Positions 43,645 through 53,099 of a stretch of 64,000 nt of DNA are shown here, in pieces. Below the pieces are notes generated by a model. The model did no database searches and was not told where the DNA came from. It was given only the letters and a program-made list of their open reading frames with translations. Origin of the DNA: Symbiodinium natans. Taxonomy: Eukaryota > Sar > Dinophyceae > Suessiales > Symbiodiniaceae. The stretch is from assembly GCA_905221605.1 (NCBI GenBank), contig CAJNDS010002368.1, forward strand, positions 262,001-326,000, given 5' to 3'. Each line of letters begins with the position of its first letter. Positions within the stretch are counted from its first letter, which is position 1. A program made the translations under genes and the position numbers.

Positions 43645-43864
43645 CTGAGCCTTTGCCCCCAGTTACAACCCTACTTTTAAGCACCCATGAACCTCCAAGT
43701 GGGGGTTTTGCACCGTGAGCCTTGCACTGCACCCTATACTAAACCCTAAACCTTGAACCCGAAACCCTGAACCCTAAACCCTAAGCCCTAAACCCTGAAC
43801 CCTAAACCCCGCACCCTAAACCCTAAACCCTGAACCCCCACTGCTCATGCTGAGAGAGCCCCGC

Positions 43865-43889
43865 GTGCATATCGGGATGATCGTGGAGC
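43865..43889 (-). CDS. Thiol dioxygenase (ADO/PCO-like), 25 nt exon B
   Basis: CGCCAAG|G then LHDHPDMH, ending ATGCAC|GCGGGG, a GC donor. LHDHP supplies the two metal-binding histidines of the family. The leading G completes a codon begun by exon A (CC+G), giving the family hallmark IPLHDHPxM. Only 25 nt, so it would be missed by automatic prediction. Two other open islands (44407 and 44650) lie in the intron between A and B. Confidence 0.6.
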
Positions 43890-44406
43890 CTTGGCGGGAG
43901 TCTAGGCATGGGTTTAGGGTTTAGGGTTTAGGGTTTAGAGTTTAGGGTTGCGGGTTTAGGGTTTGGGGCTTAGGGGCTTAGGCGGAGCTTTTTTTTGTTG
44001 AAAGGCGTGGCTCGGGGTTGTTTTGCATTTTTAAGGTGTGGCTTGGATCTGTTTCGAAATCGTGCTGCTCTTGCCTAGGCGCAGCCCTCATTTTGGCTAG
44101 AAAATCGCGCTCTCGCCCAGGCGCGGGCCTACCTGTAGAATCGGAAAGTAGCTGTTTTTCTTGGTAACGGATTTCAGCACACTACTGGTTAGAAATCGCG
44201 TTCTGGCCTTCAGTTTTTTGCTGTACAGACCCAAGGAAAGAAACCCTCCAGGCACTGTATCGGTGTTAGGGCTCTTGGGTTTTTTAGGAATTTGTTAGGC
44301 TTTTAGGGCTTTTAGGGGCTTTATGGTTCTTAGGGTCTGCAGTTTCAGGGTTCTTTCTAGAATCCCCCCCCCCCCCCCTCCACAGGAGAAAACCAGATGC
44401 AAAAAC

Positions 44407-44469
44407 CTATTTGCCTTAGCACCTGGCCGCACTGAGCCCCTCGTCATGGGAAGCACAACCGCACTGCCC
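44407..44469 (-). CDS. Exon candidate, strand ambiguous
   Basis: Minus: TTTCTAG|G then GSAVVLPMTRGSVRPGAKAN with donor AATAG|GTTTTTG. Plus: a C-run and CTCCACAG|GAG then EKTRCKNLFALAPGRTEPLV. Lies inside the predicted A-B intron. Confidence 0.28.
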
Positions 44470-44486
44470 CTAGAAACCCTGAACCT

Positions 44487-44628
44487 TACTTGGAGGTTCA
44501 TGCTACTTATTAACCAATTATAGCTGTACTTCTAACTGCACTTACAACCCTATTAGGGCACTTAAGGAGCTTATAAGTGCGCCATAAGTACAGTTATAAT
44601 TGGCTAACAGGTACCATGAACCTCCAAC
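44487..44628. mobile_element. Fold-back element, family A
   Basis: TTACTTGGAGGTTCATGCTA to AGGTACCATGAACCTCCAAC; the inner AACCAATTATAGCTGTACTT pairs with AAGTACAGTTATAATTGGCT. Confidence 0.85.
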
Positions 44629-44649
44629 TAAACCCTATGCCCTCTATGC

Positions 44650-44703
44650 CTCATGAAACACGAGTTCCATAACAGCGTGACCAGCGTGGGGATTCTCAGG
44701 GTC
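44650..44703 (-). CDS. Candidate exon with GC donor
   Basis: AAAGCCCAG|GAC to CATGAG|GCATAG, 18 codons, phase 0: DPENPHAGHAVMELVFHE. In the predicted dioxygenase A-B intron; alternative or nested. Confidence 0.33.
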
Positions 44704-45049
44704 CTGGGCTTTCGCAACTCTTTCGAACCCTCAACCCTAAACCCTAAAACCTAAATAAACCCTAAACCCTAAACCCTACCCTAAACCCTACCCTCTATAA
44801 ACCCAAGGAGGGAGGGGCGGGGGGGGGGGGTTGAGGTTTACAGTTTCGGGTTTCGGACGGGACTGTGGGGTTCTGGATGTGGTCGCTGGTACCCTTACCC
44901 TTCCTTCCTGCCTCCAAACTAAGATGCTTCACTACTACTATACCCCCAAAAGAGGAAACTGTAGCCCGTAATTATAGTCTATTGGCTTTCAAGGTAATTC
45001 CCCTGAACCACCAACAGACCATATCTTGGCTGCACTTAGGAGGGTAGCT

Positions 45050-45142
45050 ATAAATCAAACTTTTAGCTGCCTTATTAAGAAACCCAATAAGCCCAAAAAG
45101 GCTAAAGATGTACAGTTACAGTAAAGCACCACAAAGATATGG
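45050..45142. mobile_element. Dispersed repeat, family G
   Basis: AAACCCAATAAGCCCAAAAA, then ACAGTTACAGTAAAGCACCA and CAAAGATAT. A second copy at 56937-57015 has AATAAACCCAAAAAAGGTAA, then AAGTTACGGTAAAGTACCAC. Both lie just downstream (minus sense) of an exon-like island. Confidence 0.65.
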
Positions 45143-45149
45143 GCCCGGC

Positions 45150-45214
45150 GGGATACTTGCGCCCTTCTTCAGCGCGAAGAGGCAGATGGTCATCTCACTC
45201 GTTTGGCCCACCTC
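45150..45214 (-). CDS. Thiol dioxygenase (ADO/PCO-like), exon A
   Basis: CGCGCCAG|GAG to AGTATCCC|GCCGGG (GC donor), 21 codons plus two bases: EVGQTSEMTICLFALKKGAS then I and the first two bases of P. The segment fits the strand preceding the metal site in the family (fsIgiFxlpxgxxIPLHxHPxM). With exons B and C it gives an unbroken 43-residue match in pattern across three junctions. Upstream N-terminal exons are not identified with certainty. Confidence 0.6.
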
Positions 45215-45677
45215 CTGGCGCGTTTTTTTTTGGTGCGTTGCACCCCTAAACCCTAAACCCTAAACCCCAAACCCCAAACCCTAAAGCCGGATGCACTGCA
45301 CCCGAAACCCGACTTGCACACCCACAACACCCTAAACACTCAAGCCCACACCCTGAGCCTGAACCCTAATACCTAAAACCCTGTGTTTTGTGGCAGCTTG
45401 CGGATTAGAGTTTAAAATGGTCCCTGCGGTTAAGAGTCTTTGGGTTTCATGCAGGGTTTAGAGTTTTCCGGGTTTTTGGGTTTCGGGGTTTCAGGGTGCT
45501 AGGGTTTCAGGGTTTCAAGATTGTGGAATTTTTGGGATTCTGGAACTTTGGGGCGTACAGCGGAAGACCCCACAACTAAACCGCGACCGAAAACCCGAAC
45601 GGAGGTTCATGGGTAGATTCAGAATTGGCTCGCATGTAGGGCACCTACAATTCTAACATGTTCTAACCTTCTTTGGG

Positions 45678-45797
45678 TTACCCTAAACCCTAAACCCTAA
45701 ACCCTAAACCCTGAACCCTGAACCCTAAACCCTAAACCCTAAACCCTAAACCCTAAACCCTAAACCCTAAACCCTAAACCCTAAACCCTAAACCCTA
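45678..45797 (-). repeat. Telomere-like array (CCCTAAA)n
   Basis: About seventeen units. Confidence 0.9.
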
Positions 45798-45814
45798 CAA
45801 ATTGTAGGGTTTTA

Positions 45815-45884
45815 AGAGTGTTTGGGCTCCCCGCCATGTAGCCGACCGTGGCGGATGGGGGAAGACGCTGACACAGGTCGGGTC
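45815..45884 (-). CDS. Candidate exon
   Basis: GGCCGGCAG|GAC opens DPTCVSVFPHPPRSATWRGA. Donor unclear. It could be upstream in the dioxygenase gene. Confidence 0.4.
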
Positions 45885-46093
45885 CTGCCGGCCGAATGGG
45901 AGTTTAGGGTTTAGGGTTTAGGGTCAATTGCAGCTATAAGTAGGGCAACGACGATAAGCTTGTTGAGGGTACTTCTAACCCGACAGATAACTACTCATGA
46001 ACCTTCAAGTAGCCCTAAGCCCTAAACCCTAACCCTAAACCCTAAACCCTAAGCCCTAAGCCCTAAGCCCTAAACCCTAAACCCTAGAACTTC

Positions 46094-46145
46094 ACAAAGA
46101 ACTAGCAAGTCTAAGCTCTCCGCCGCCTTGGACGGACCCGAGCTT
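46094..46145 (-). CDS. Candidate exon
   Basis: CCCAAAAG|C then SGPSKAAESLDLLVLCE; the donor is probably in CTAGG|GTTTAGGG. Confidence 0.38.
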
Positions 46146-46149
46146 TTGG

Positions 46150-46690
46150 GATTTAGGGTTTTGGGTTTAGGGTTTGGGTTTCGGGGTTTTAGGGTTTAGG
46201 GGTTTAGGGTTTAGGGGTTAGGAATCGGGATTTTAGGGTTTAGGGGCTTCAGGGGCTTCAGGGGCTTTAGGGGTTTTAGGGGTTTTGGGTTTCGGGGTTT
46301 TAGGATTTGGGGGCTTTAGGGACTCTGGGGGTTCTAGGGGTTTAGGCTTCGGGGTTTTAGGGTTTAGGGGTTTAGGGTTTGGGGGTTTAGGCTTGGGGGT
46401 TTTAGGGGGTTGGGCGCTTGAGGGGCTTTAGGGGTTCTAGGGGTTTAGGCTTCGGGGATTTAGGGTTCAGGGGCTTTAGGGGTTATAGGGTTTAGGGGTT
46501 TAGGTTTCGGGGTTTTAGCTCTTAGGGGGCTTTAGGGGCTTTAGGGGTTTTAGGGTTTAGGGGTCTTAGGGTTTAGGGGCTTAGGGTTCAGGGATTTAGG
46601 GCGTTTTATGGTTCATGGCGTAGCGTTTTCAGGTGCAGGATTAAGAGTTCGGGGGTTTCTAGGGTTCTGGCCTTACTAGGGTTTACCCTA
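46150..46690 (+). other. TTTAGGGG-type degenerate repeats
   Basis: GGGGTTTTAGGGTTTAGGGG variants only. No exon seen. Confidence 0.6.
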
Positions 46691-46691
46691 C

Positions 46692-46730
46692 ACAGCCTCT
46701 TCAGGTGACACGGCTTGCTCAGACTCCGGG
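46692..46730 (-). CDS. Candidate micro-exon
   Basis: ACCTTGAG|G then ARSLSKPCHLKRLC, donor TGTAGG|GTAAACC. Confidence 0.33.
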
Positions 46731-46834
46731 CCTCAAGGTTTGAGCCCTAGGGTTTAGGGTTTAGGGTCTAGGGTCTAGGGTTTAGGGTTTAGGGTTTAGG
46801 GTTTAGGGTTTAGGGTTTAGGGTTTAGGGTTTAG

Positions 46835-46887
46835 GGTCTGGCCGAGACATTGTGTGACCTCGTGAGGGCCTCGCTGGGTTCTGCCAT
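46835..46887 (-). CDS. Possible first coding exon (ATG at 46887)
   Basis: GTCATGG context, then MAEPSEALTRSHNVSARP into telomere-like DNA. An acceptor ATGGCAG overlaps, so it may instead be internal. A family H repeat lies directly upstream. Confidence 0.33.
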
Positions 46888-46937
46888 GACCCCAAAGGTC
46901 CAGCCAGATAATATAGGAGCATCATTAGAATAGGGTA

Positions 46938-47075
46938 CGCCGACAAGGTTTCAAAAACACTAAGCCCTCAAAGCCTTACCCCAAACCCTCAAGCCCTAAA
47001 GTACACCCTTCCTTCTAAGCCCTTACCCCGAATGGCTACTATAGGGGCCTTCATAATTAGAATAGGGTTCTGGGG
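46938..47075. mobile_element. Dispersed repeat, family H
   Basis: CGACAAGGTTTCAAAAACAC, then AAGCCTTACCCC, then TATAGGGGCCTTCATAATTA and GAATAGGGTT. A second copy at 48223-48345 keeps the same order. Confidence 0.7.
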
Positions 47076-47147
47076 GGGGGGGGGGTATTATAGTATTACC
47101 AGGGCCTCCCCCCCCCCCCCCCCCCCCCAGGTTAGCCGTGTTCTCAC

Positions 47148-47210
47148 CGGGGAGAAGCGCGCGGGAACGCGTCCAAAGCCCTGGAGTCATGGGCATGCGT
47201 CTTACGATTC
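47148..47210 (-). CDS. Candidate exon, excellent splice sites
   Basis: TTCTTTTTCTTACTAG|G to CTCCCCG|GTGAGAAC, 63 nt: IVRRMPMTPGLWTRSRALLP. Both sites are canonical and the acceptor has a real pyrimidine tract. Confidence 0.52.
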
Positions 47211-47369
47211 CTAGTAAGAAAAAGAACGGACACCAGAGACCCTAACTCTCAACCCTAAGCTCTATAAACCCTCAACCCTAAACTCTATAAACCCTCAATT
47301 CTAAACTCCAAACCCTGAACCCTAAACTCTAAACCCTCAACCCTAAACTCTAAACCCCAAACCCTCCAT

Positions 47370-47433
47370 GCCCCCCTCCCCCGCCCCGACAAGCCCTTTT
47401 CGAAGCAGCGGGGTCCTACCCCCAGGTCGCACG
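47370..47433 (-). CDS. Candidate exon
   Basis: AACCGTCAG|GC then VRPGGRTPLLRKGLVGAG into a G-run. Confidence 0.35.
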
Positions 47434-47658
47434 CCTGACGGTTTAGGTTTTAGGGTTTAGGGAGTTTAGGGTTTTAGGTTTTAGGGAGTCTAGGGTTTTA
47501 GGGTTCAGGGCGTTCGGCCGGCCCATCCGTACCGGCAGCTTTAAGAGGGTTTGATCGTGCGTGCGGGGGGGGGGGGGGGGGGGTTGGGCTTTGTAGAATA
47601 ACAAGCCCAAGCCCAAAGCCCAAAGCCCACGGCCCAAAACCCGAAAGTGAGGGGGGGC

Positions 47659-47727
47659 TCACGGGGTCTTCGAAGATCCGGTCTTTACGGGAGCACCTTG
47701 ATCAGGGAGCGTGGGGAGGCGGAACAT
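47659..47727 (-). CDS. Candidate short exon
   Basis: MFRLPTLPDQ then GAPVKTGSSKTP and TGA; an internal CAAG|GTGCTC could be a donor. Confidence 0.33.
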   Translation of the reverse strand: MFRLPTLPDQGAPVKTGSSKTP

Positions 47728-47929
47728 CTTCCACCCTCTCCCACCCCAAACATACCCCTGTTCCCCTAAACCCTCAACCCTGAACCTCTGAACCCTAAAC
47801 CCCTAAACCCCTAAACCCTAATTTCTTATAAGAAATCCCTATTTTCGGAGTTTTAGGGGGTTTGGGAGTTTTAGGAGGCTTGGGAGGTTTAGGTGGCTTA
47901 GGGTTTAGGAGGTTGAGGAGGCTTAGGCA

Positions 47930-48003
47930 GTTCCGGGCACAGGCTTCCATTTGCATGCGCGTTTTGTTGGGGGCAGTTCGGGGTGTAGGCAGAGCCTGGA
48001 GGT
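47930..48003 (-). CDS. Candidate exon
   Basis: ACCTCCAG|GCT then ALPTPRTAPNKTRMQMEACA. Donor not clear. Confidence 0.38.
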
Positions 48004-48627
48004 TAGTTGGGGTTTAGGGCTTAGGAATTAGAGCTTCAGGGTTTAAATTCGGGCTGTATCAGGGTATGCTTGGGCTTCATCTTGATTAGGGCTTTGGGCT
48101 GGGGCCTTTTTAAGCACGCACCTGTTGCCCACAACCCTAACCCTGAACCCTGAACCCTAAATCCTGCAAACTGGGTTGTGGGGTCAGGCTGGTGGATCTC
48201 ACCCCTTGCTCACCACTTGGTACCCCGACAAGGCTTCTAAAACCTAAGCTCTCGAAGCCTTACCCCTAAAGCACCCCCTTCGTTCTAAACCCTTAGCCCG
48301 AAACACTTCTATAGGGGCCTTAAGAATTAGAATAAGGTTTTGGGGGTTAGCATAGGATAATAATCCAGGGGCCCTACGGGAATACTACAAGCAATTCTTC
48401 CAACCCCTATATGAAATAAACCCTACAAGACCCTAAGCAACCCCATAAAAAAAACTATAAATCCCAATAAACCCTAGAAACCCTAGTAATTCTCCCGAGC
48501 CCTACATTAAAATACCCTATAAGACTCTCCATAAACCCTATAAATCCCAATAAACCCTAGAAACCCATTACCCATTACCCATTACCCAAAACCCTAAACC
48601 CTAGAAACCGATTACACAAAATGCTGC

Positions 48628-48706
48628 CTGCAGGTCATCCAGCTTTGCGATGATCGCTTCTGCCAGCCAGCTAGGCATCGCCTTGGCCAGGGAGTTGTAG
48701 TCGGGT
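48628..48706 (-). CDS. Candidate exon with GC donor
   Basis: GGCCCCAG|A then PDYNSLAKAMPSWLAEAIIA and KLDDLQ, ending CTGCAG|GCAGCA. Highly protein-like; function unknown. The frame runs on if GC is not used. Confidence 0.52.
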
Positions 48707-48803
48707 CTGGGGCCTTAGGGTTCTATGGGGCTTAGGGCTTAGAAACCTAAAACCCTAAACCCTAAAAGCCTGAAATGCTGAGACCCTAAAACCCTACGTA
48801 CAC

Positions 48804-48893
48804 CGCAATCAAGGTATATTCTTGAGACAGTTCAGTATCGCCAGGCAGGGGTTCAGTCACGGGGCCGACGGTTTTAAGGTCACTGTTCCCCTT
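48804..48893 (-). CDS. Candidate exon, exactly 30 codons
   Basis: AACCCCAAG|AAG to ATTGCG|GTGTACG, phase 0 at both ends: KGNSDLKTVGPVTEPLPGDT then ELSQEYTLIA. Function unknown. Confidence 0.52.
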
Positions 48894-49104
48894 CTTGGGG
48901 TTAGGGTTTAGGGTTTAGGGTTTAGGGTTTAGGGTTCAGGGTTCAGGGTTCAGGGTTTAGGGGCTTGGCCTATGACCCCTGCACACTAAGAACCCTACAG
49001 AGAGGGTTGAGGGTTTAGGGTTTAGAGTTTAAGGTTTAGGGTTTAAGATTTAGGGTTCGGGTTATCCTACCCGGCTAAACCTTAACCGCCCTAAACCCCA
49101 AAAC

Positions 49105-49159
49105 CCTGGAAGCTCAGAATCGAAAAACAACAACACTTGCAACGGAACACCTTCATCAT
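49105..49159 (-). CDS. Candidate exon starting MMKVFRCKCCC
   Basis: MMKVFRCKCCCFSILSFQ. Cys-rich and hydrophobic; no acceptor upstream, so it may start translation. Donor CCAG|GGTTTTGG or one base on. Confidence 0.33.
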
Positions 49160-49199
49160 GGGGACCCTAAACCCTAAACCCCAAACCCCAAACCCTAAA

Positions 49200-49275
49200 C
49201 CCATGGAAATGGGGGCGCATACAGGGCCGCCCGGCGGGAAGCTGCCGCCTCTCGCGGCTGAGCATCTGGCACCGG
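49200..49275 (-). CDS. Candidate exon
   Basis: CATCAAG|CC then RCQMLSRERRQLPAGRPCMR, ending in CCATGG|GTTTAGGG. Confidence 0.38.
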
Positions 49276-49683
49276 GCTTGATGGGTTGAGGGGGGGGGCG
49301 CCCTGTTTGGGCCCTAGACCTTGAACCCTATACTCTCTAAACCCTAAACCCTAAACCCTAGACCCTAAACCCTAATCCCTAAACCCTAAACCCTAAACCC
49401 TAAACCCCAAACCAAACTTTGGGGTTTTTGGTGTTCGGCCGGACCAGGGTTTCTCGGCTTGGGGTTCAGGGACTAGGGTGTAGAGCACGGAACCCGACAC
49501 GCTAAACCCCTAACCTAAACCCTTTGGGTTTAAGGTTTTAGGTTTAGGGTTTAGAGTTGAGCAAAGGCAAATGTATGGAGTGCCCAGGGGTGCGAAATAT
49601 TGGGGGGCAGGCGGCAGCTCGAAGCCCTAAGCGTTGAACAGTTTCAACCCAAAACCTCAAAACCCCAAACCGTACAACCCCAA

Positions 49684-49842
49684 ACTGTAACCCTAAAACC
49701 CTAAACCCTAAAACCCTAAAACCCTAAAACCCTAAAACCCTAAAACCCTAAAACCCTAAAACCCTAAAACCCTAAAACCCTAAAACCCTAAAACCCTAAA
49801 ACCCTAAAACCCTAAAACCCTAAAACCCTAAAACCCTAAACC
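49684..49842 (-). repeat. Octamer array (CCCTAAAA)n
   Basis: About nineteen CCCTAAAA units (TTTTAGGG on the other strand, the Chlamydomonas telomere unit). A second such array is at 59612-59715. Confidence 0.93.
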
Positions 49843-50226
49843 CAAAACCCAAACCCGTAAGCCCTGAACCTGCCCTGAATCCTAAATCTTAGACCCAAAA
49901 CTCTAAGCCCAAACCCTAAATCGTAACCCCCAAGCCCTTGAAGGAAGTAAGCCCTATCAGGCGCTTGGGCTTAGGGTTTAGGGTTTAGGGTTAGGGTTTA
50001 GGGTTTAGGGTTAAGGGTTCAGGGTTTAGGGTTTAGGGTTTAGGGTTTACGGTTTAGGGTTTAGGGTTCAGGGGTTGGGGCGCTTAGCGGGCTACAGGGC
50101 TTTGAGTTTGTTTAGGGCTTCAGGGGACCCTAAACCTCAACCCTCAACCCTAAACCCTGAACCCCGAAACCCTACATCCCGAAACCTCTAAAGCCTAACT
50201 GAACCCTCAAACCCTAAGGCCTAAAC

Positions 50227-50280
50227 AACGAAGTTTGGGCGCTAGCTGCTTTCTTTGTGTTATACATGGCTTTGGGTGAC
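50227..50280 (-). CDS. Candidate exon, telomere-like donor
   Basis: ACTTCTAG|G then SPKAMYNTKKAASAQTS, ending TCGTT|GTTTAGG. On the plus strand EVWALAAFFVLYMALGDLEV is also open. Confidence 0.4.
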
Positions 50281-50455
50281 CTAGAAGTCTTGGCTTCGGG
50301 AGTACTTTGCAGTGCTTTTGAGGAGTTTAGGGTTTAGGGTTTTAGGGTTTTAGGGTTTAGGGTCTGAGGGTTTCAGGGTTTTCGGGTTCAGGGTTCAAGC
50401 CTTGTTAGAACACAGCTACCCTACCTGTAGGCCTGTGTTCTGAGTTTCAAGGAAC

Positions 50456-50515
50456 CTTTTTTGCTGAGCGGCGCCGCTGCTTCCGTGTCTATTCGACGTC
50501 TCGCCCTCCCAGAAA
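50456..50515 (-). CDS. Candidate exon
   Basis: CTCACCAG|TT then SGRARRRIDTEAAAPLSKK, donor AAAAAAG|GTTCC. Basic. Confidence 0.48.
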
Positions 50516-50719
50516 CTGGTGAGTATTAGGGCTATTTAGGGGTTTAGGGGTTTAGGGGTTTAGGGGTTTAGGGTTTTAGGGTTTTGAGGGTTTTGAGGGT
50601 TTGGGGTTTAGGGTTTGCCGTACTTGGAGGTTCACGCATAGTTTTACCTGGGGTTCTACGTAGGGCAGTTAGAATTGTAGTGGTGGGTGGCGAATTGTTA
50701 ACTTTCAAGTCTAACTAGG

Positions 50720-50780
50720 GCAAGTGTAATCATCAGGGTCCTTCAACTCACGAGGAAGGACATGCTCAGAGTTAACCAAT
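50720..50780 (-). CDS. Candidate exon
   Basis: AACTCTGAG|CAT then HVLPRELKDPDDYTCP and TAG. Overlaps the inner end of a family A element. Confidence 0.33.
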
Positions 50781-50813
50781 ATCCCAAAACCCAAAGCCCT
50801 GGTGCTCAACATA

Positions 50814-50889
50814 CTAGGCTTCGGCCTTGGTTGTCTCTAGCCCGAAACGGTCCGTTGGAGTCCGAAGAGTGTTTTCGGTGGTTTCAGGC
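50814..50889 (-). CDS. Candidate exon with stop
   Basis: CCCTACAG|G then PETTENTLRTPTDRFGLETT and KAEA, then TAG. Possibly a last exon. Confidence 0.45.
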
Positions 50890-51225
50890 CTGTAGGGTTT
50901 AGGGTAAACCCTAAACCCAAACACTCTAAAACCCTAAGCCCGAGGGTTTTACAGAGGGTTTAGGAGAGCCCGGCATTGTAGGAGTTTGTACATCTGATCG
51001 GGGGGAAAAAGAGCACCCCTAAGCCTCAACCCCTAAACCCAGTAAACCCTAAACCCTAAACTCTAAACCCTAAACCCTAATCGTAAACCCTAAACCCTAA
51101 CTGTAAACCCTAAACGCTAGCCCTAAACCCTAAACCCTAAAACCTATAACCACGGCTGATGGACCAAGCTTTCAGGATTGCAAAGGGGTCTTTAGGAAGT
51201 CGTCCTTTAGCCCCCAGGAGCAACC

Positions 51226-51345
51226 TAGGAATCAAAAAGGGTACCGTTTTAGTTCAAGAGGGCTTATGGGGAAACCTGAGCCCTAAAAATGGGAATGCGG
51301 GAGGGGAGAAGGGCCGACTCTGCGTCCTAGTCTTGAGGGTGGACG
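51226..51345. mobile_element. Dispersed repeat, family J
   Basis: AAAAGGGTACCGTTTTAGTTC, then CCTAAAAATGGGAATGCGGG, shared in order with 54950-55140. It explains the 67-codon plus frame here, which I do not call as a gene. Confidence 0.45.
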
Positions 51346-51501
51346 CCCAAATCCATTTCTAAGACTTTTAACTACAATTTGCTTAAGAAACACCAAAAAG
51401 CAATAATCCCTATACTACCTTGTAAGGAAGAATATTACCCTAAACCCTAAACCCTACACCCTGCACCCTGAACCGCAAACCCTAAACCCTACACCCTGAA
51501 C

Positions 51502-51648
51502 CCCTAAATCAGAGTCAAAGCGGTTTCGGTGGCTGCATTCGAAGCTTCTGAAGGTTCTGACGCCGACAAGGTATCTGGCAAGTGATGAACACAGGGAGTT
51601 GCCCGGCTCGCCATAATTTACACCGCGATCCGCCAGCGCCGTAATAAT
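51502..51648 (-). CDS. Candidate exon, 49 codons, phase 0
   Basis: GTAGAATCAG|ATT to GATTTAGGG|GTTCAGGG. IITALADRGVNYGEPGNSLC, SSLARYLVGVRTFRSFECSH, RNRFDSDLG. The acceptor lies seven bases from the end of a family A fold-back element, which thus forms the 3' end of the intron. Function unknown. Confidence 0.55.
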
Positions 51649-51654
51649 CTGATT

Positions 51655-51778
51655 CTACTTGGAGGTTCATGGGTAGTTCTTAGTGGGGTTATAAGCTGGG
51701 CAACTGTTTTATAAGTGGTTTTGTAACCTAATTAGGGTACTAATAACCCTACTTATATCTACCCATGAACCTTCAAGC
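51655..51778. mobile_element. Fold-back element, family A, abutting an acceptor
   Basis: TACTTGGAGGTTCATGGGTA to ATCTACCCATGAACCTTCAA, about 124 bp with long inverted ends. Confidence 0.85.
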
Positions 51779-51946
51779 AACCGGTAACCGTACCTACATC
51801 CCAATTCTGACCGCATTAGGGCATGTACGATGGGCCTAGAGATGAGCTGTAAGCACAGTTATAATTGGGTGCGTATGTATTGAGAAACTCCGAGTGAGTG
51901 CCGTTCGCATCGGACTTCGCAAAGCCGTCTGCCTCATGTTTTGAAC

Positions 51947-52001
51947 CTTTTTAGCCCGGAATATGAAGCTCTGAGCAGTTCACGCACCGCCTTCTCTCCC
52001 G
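51947..52001 (-). CDS. Candidate exon
   Basis: ATTTTCTTTAG|CG then GEKAVRELLRASYSGLK, donor AAAAAG|GTTCAAAAC. Good sites. Confidence 0.5.
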
Positions 52002-52034
52002 CTAAAGAAAATATTTTGTGCTTAGGGTCCAGAG

Positions 52035-52200
52035 TCTAGGGTTCCGGGTTTAGGGTTCGAATTTTGCCAACACAAAGCATGTAGGCAAAGCGAACGCTGC
52101 AAGGACACAACTACTTTCACAGCCGCTGTAGCAAGTGTGGCTCTGGCGGACATTGCGGTGGACCCGCTCCCTGTGGCCCTACCCTCAACTAGCATGTAGC
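52035..52200. CDS. Open island, strand unresolved
   Basis: Minus: EGRATGSGSTAMSARATLAT, AAVKVVVSLQRSLCLHALCW. Plus: FEFCQHKACRQSERCKDTTT, FTAAVASVALADIAVDPLPV. Neither has decisive splice signals. Confidence 0.33.
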
Positions 52201-52377
52201 AGATGCACATCTTAGACGTGCATCATCGTGCAATCTGTGCAGGTCCTCGAATCTGCTTGTACCTATAAACCCTTTACGCCCCTAACCTTTCATGCCCAGT
52301 TCGCACCGTGCGCTGCAGGTTTGTGCGTGATATACTAGTGGGTATGAGGTCCGGTGTGGGTGACCTGCAGAGTCGTT

Positions 52378-52557
52378 CTAGACTGTCTGTAAGCCCTTCC
52401 TTAAACAAAATCCAACTACGACAAACATCCTTGACTCATTCGGCTTGGGCACGGCGTCTTTAGGCAGGAGACCACGTACGTGCTTTACGAGGGGCACCTG
52501 CTTTCGAAGGCTGGATCGGATGCTTCTCAGTTTGCTGGCCGTAGGGGGGAGGGCCAT
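52378..52557 (-). CDS. Small open frame, 59 aa from ATG
   Basis: MALPPTASKLRSIRSSLRKQ, VPLVKHVRGLLPKDAVPKPN, ESRMFVVVGFCLRKGLQTV then TAG. It stays open upstream to a family A element at 52587, so it may be an internal exon. A second minus frame (ATGGPFYGPPPYGQQTEKHP) overlaps. The N-terminal part is basic; function unknown. Confidence 0.43.
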   Translation of the reverse strand: MALPPTASKLRSIRSSLRKQVPLVKHVRGLLPKDAVPKPNESRMFVVVGFCLRKGLQTV

Positions 52558-52586
52558 AAAAGGGGCCCCCCGTGGCAGCTTGCAGC

Positions 52587-52728
52587 TTGTACTTGAAGCT
52601 TCTTGGGTAGTTCTAAGTAGGGTTTAGGAGTTGGGGTTTAGGGTGTCGTAAAAACAGGTTGCGACCAGTTATAATATTACCTTGCTGACTCATACTGATC
52701 ACCCCACTTCGAACTACCCAGGAACCTG
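52587..52728. mobile_element. Fold-back element, family A (diverged)
   Basis: GTACTTGAAGCTTCTTGGGT to AACTACCCAGGAACCTGCAA. Confidence 0.65.
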
Positions 52729-52820
52729 CAAGGGCTTACGCTAACGTGGCCTTTCAAGGCTTCTGAAGTATGGGCCCTGGGGATTTTTGAGGGCATGTAA
52801 GGGTTCCCCAATTAGCCCAT

Positions 52821-53030
52821 TCAAAGACCCAACAGCATAGCTTGACCAAGCAGCCACGACGGCACTTCCAAGAACCAAGCAACCATGTCGCGTACACTTC
52901 CAAGAGGCCGCCCGCCACAAGGGCTTAGGGCTTTCCCCCTCTTTAGGGCTCCCCCTTGCCTTAGCCTGAGGTTTTTGTCGACAACGTGACAACTGCTCTG
53001 CTTAGCTGCTCTGCACGCTGGCTTCCGCCA
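52821..53030 (-). CDS. Open frame downstream of a CGCGCA repeat
   Basis: QSSCHVVDKNLRLRQGGALK, RGKALSPCGGRPLGSVRDMV, AWFLEVPSWLLGQAMLLGL. It opens from the hexamer repeat at 53034. A second frame is also open; coding status uncertain. Confidence 0.33.
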   Translation of the reverse strand, partial: WRKPACRAAKQSSCHVVDKNLRLRQGGALKRGKALSPCGGRPLGSVRDMVAWFLEVPSWLLGQAMLLGL

Positions 53031-53033
53031 CGC

Positions 53034-53099
53034 ACACGCACGCGCACGCGCACGCGCACGCGCACGCGCACGCGCACGCGCACGCGCACGCGCACGCGC
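53034..53099 (-). repeat. Hexamer microsatellite (CACGCG)n
   Basis: About eleven perfect CGCGCA/TGCGCG hexamers, encoding Arg-Ala if translated. Confidence 0.92.
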
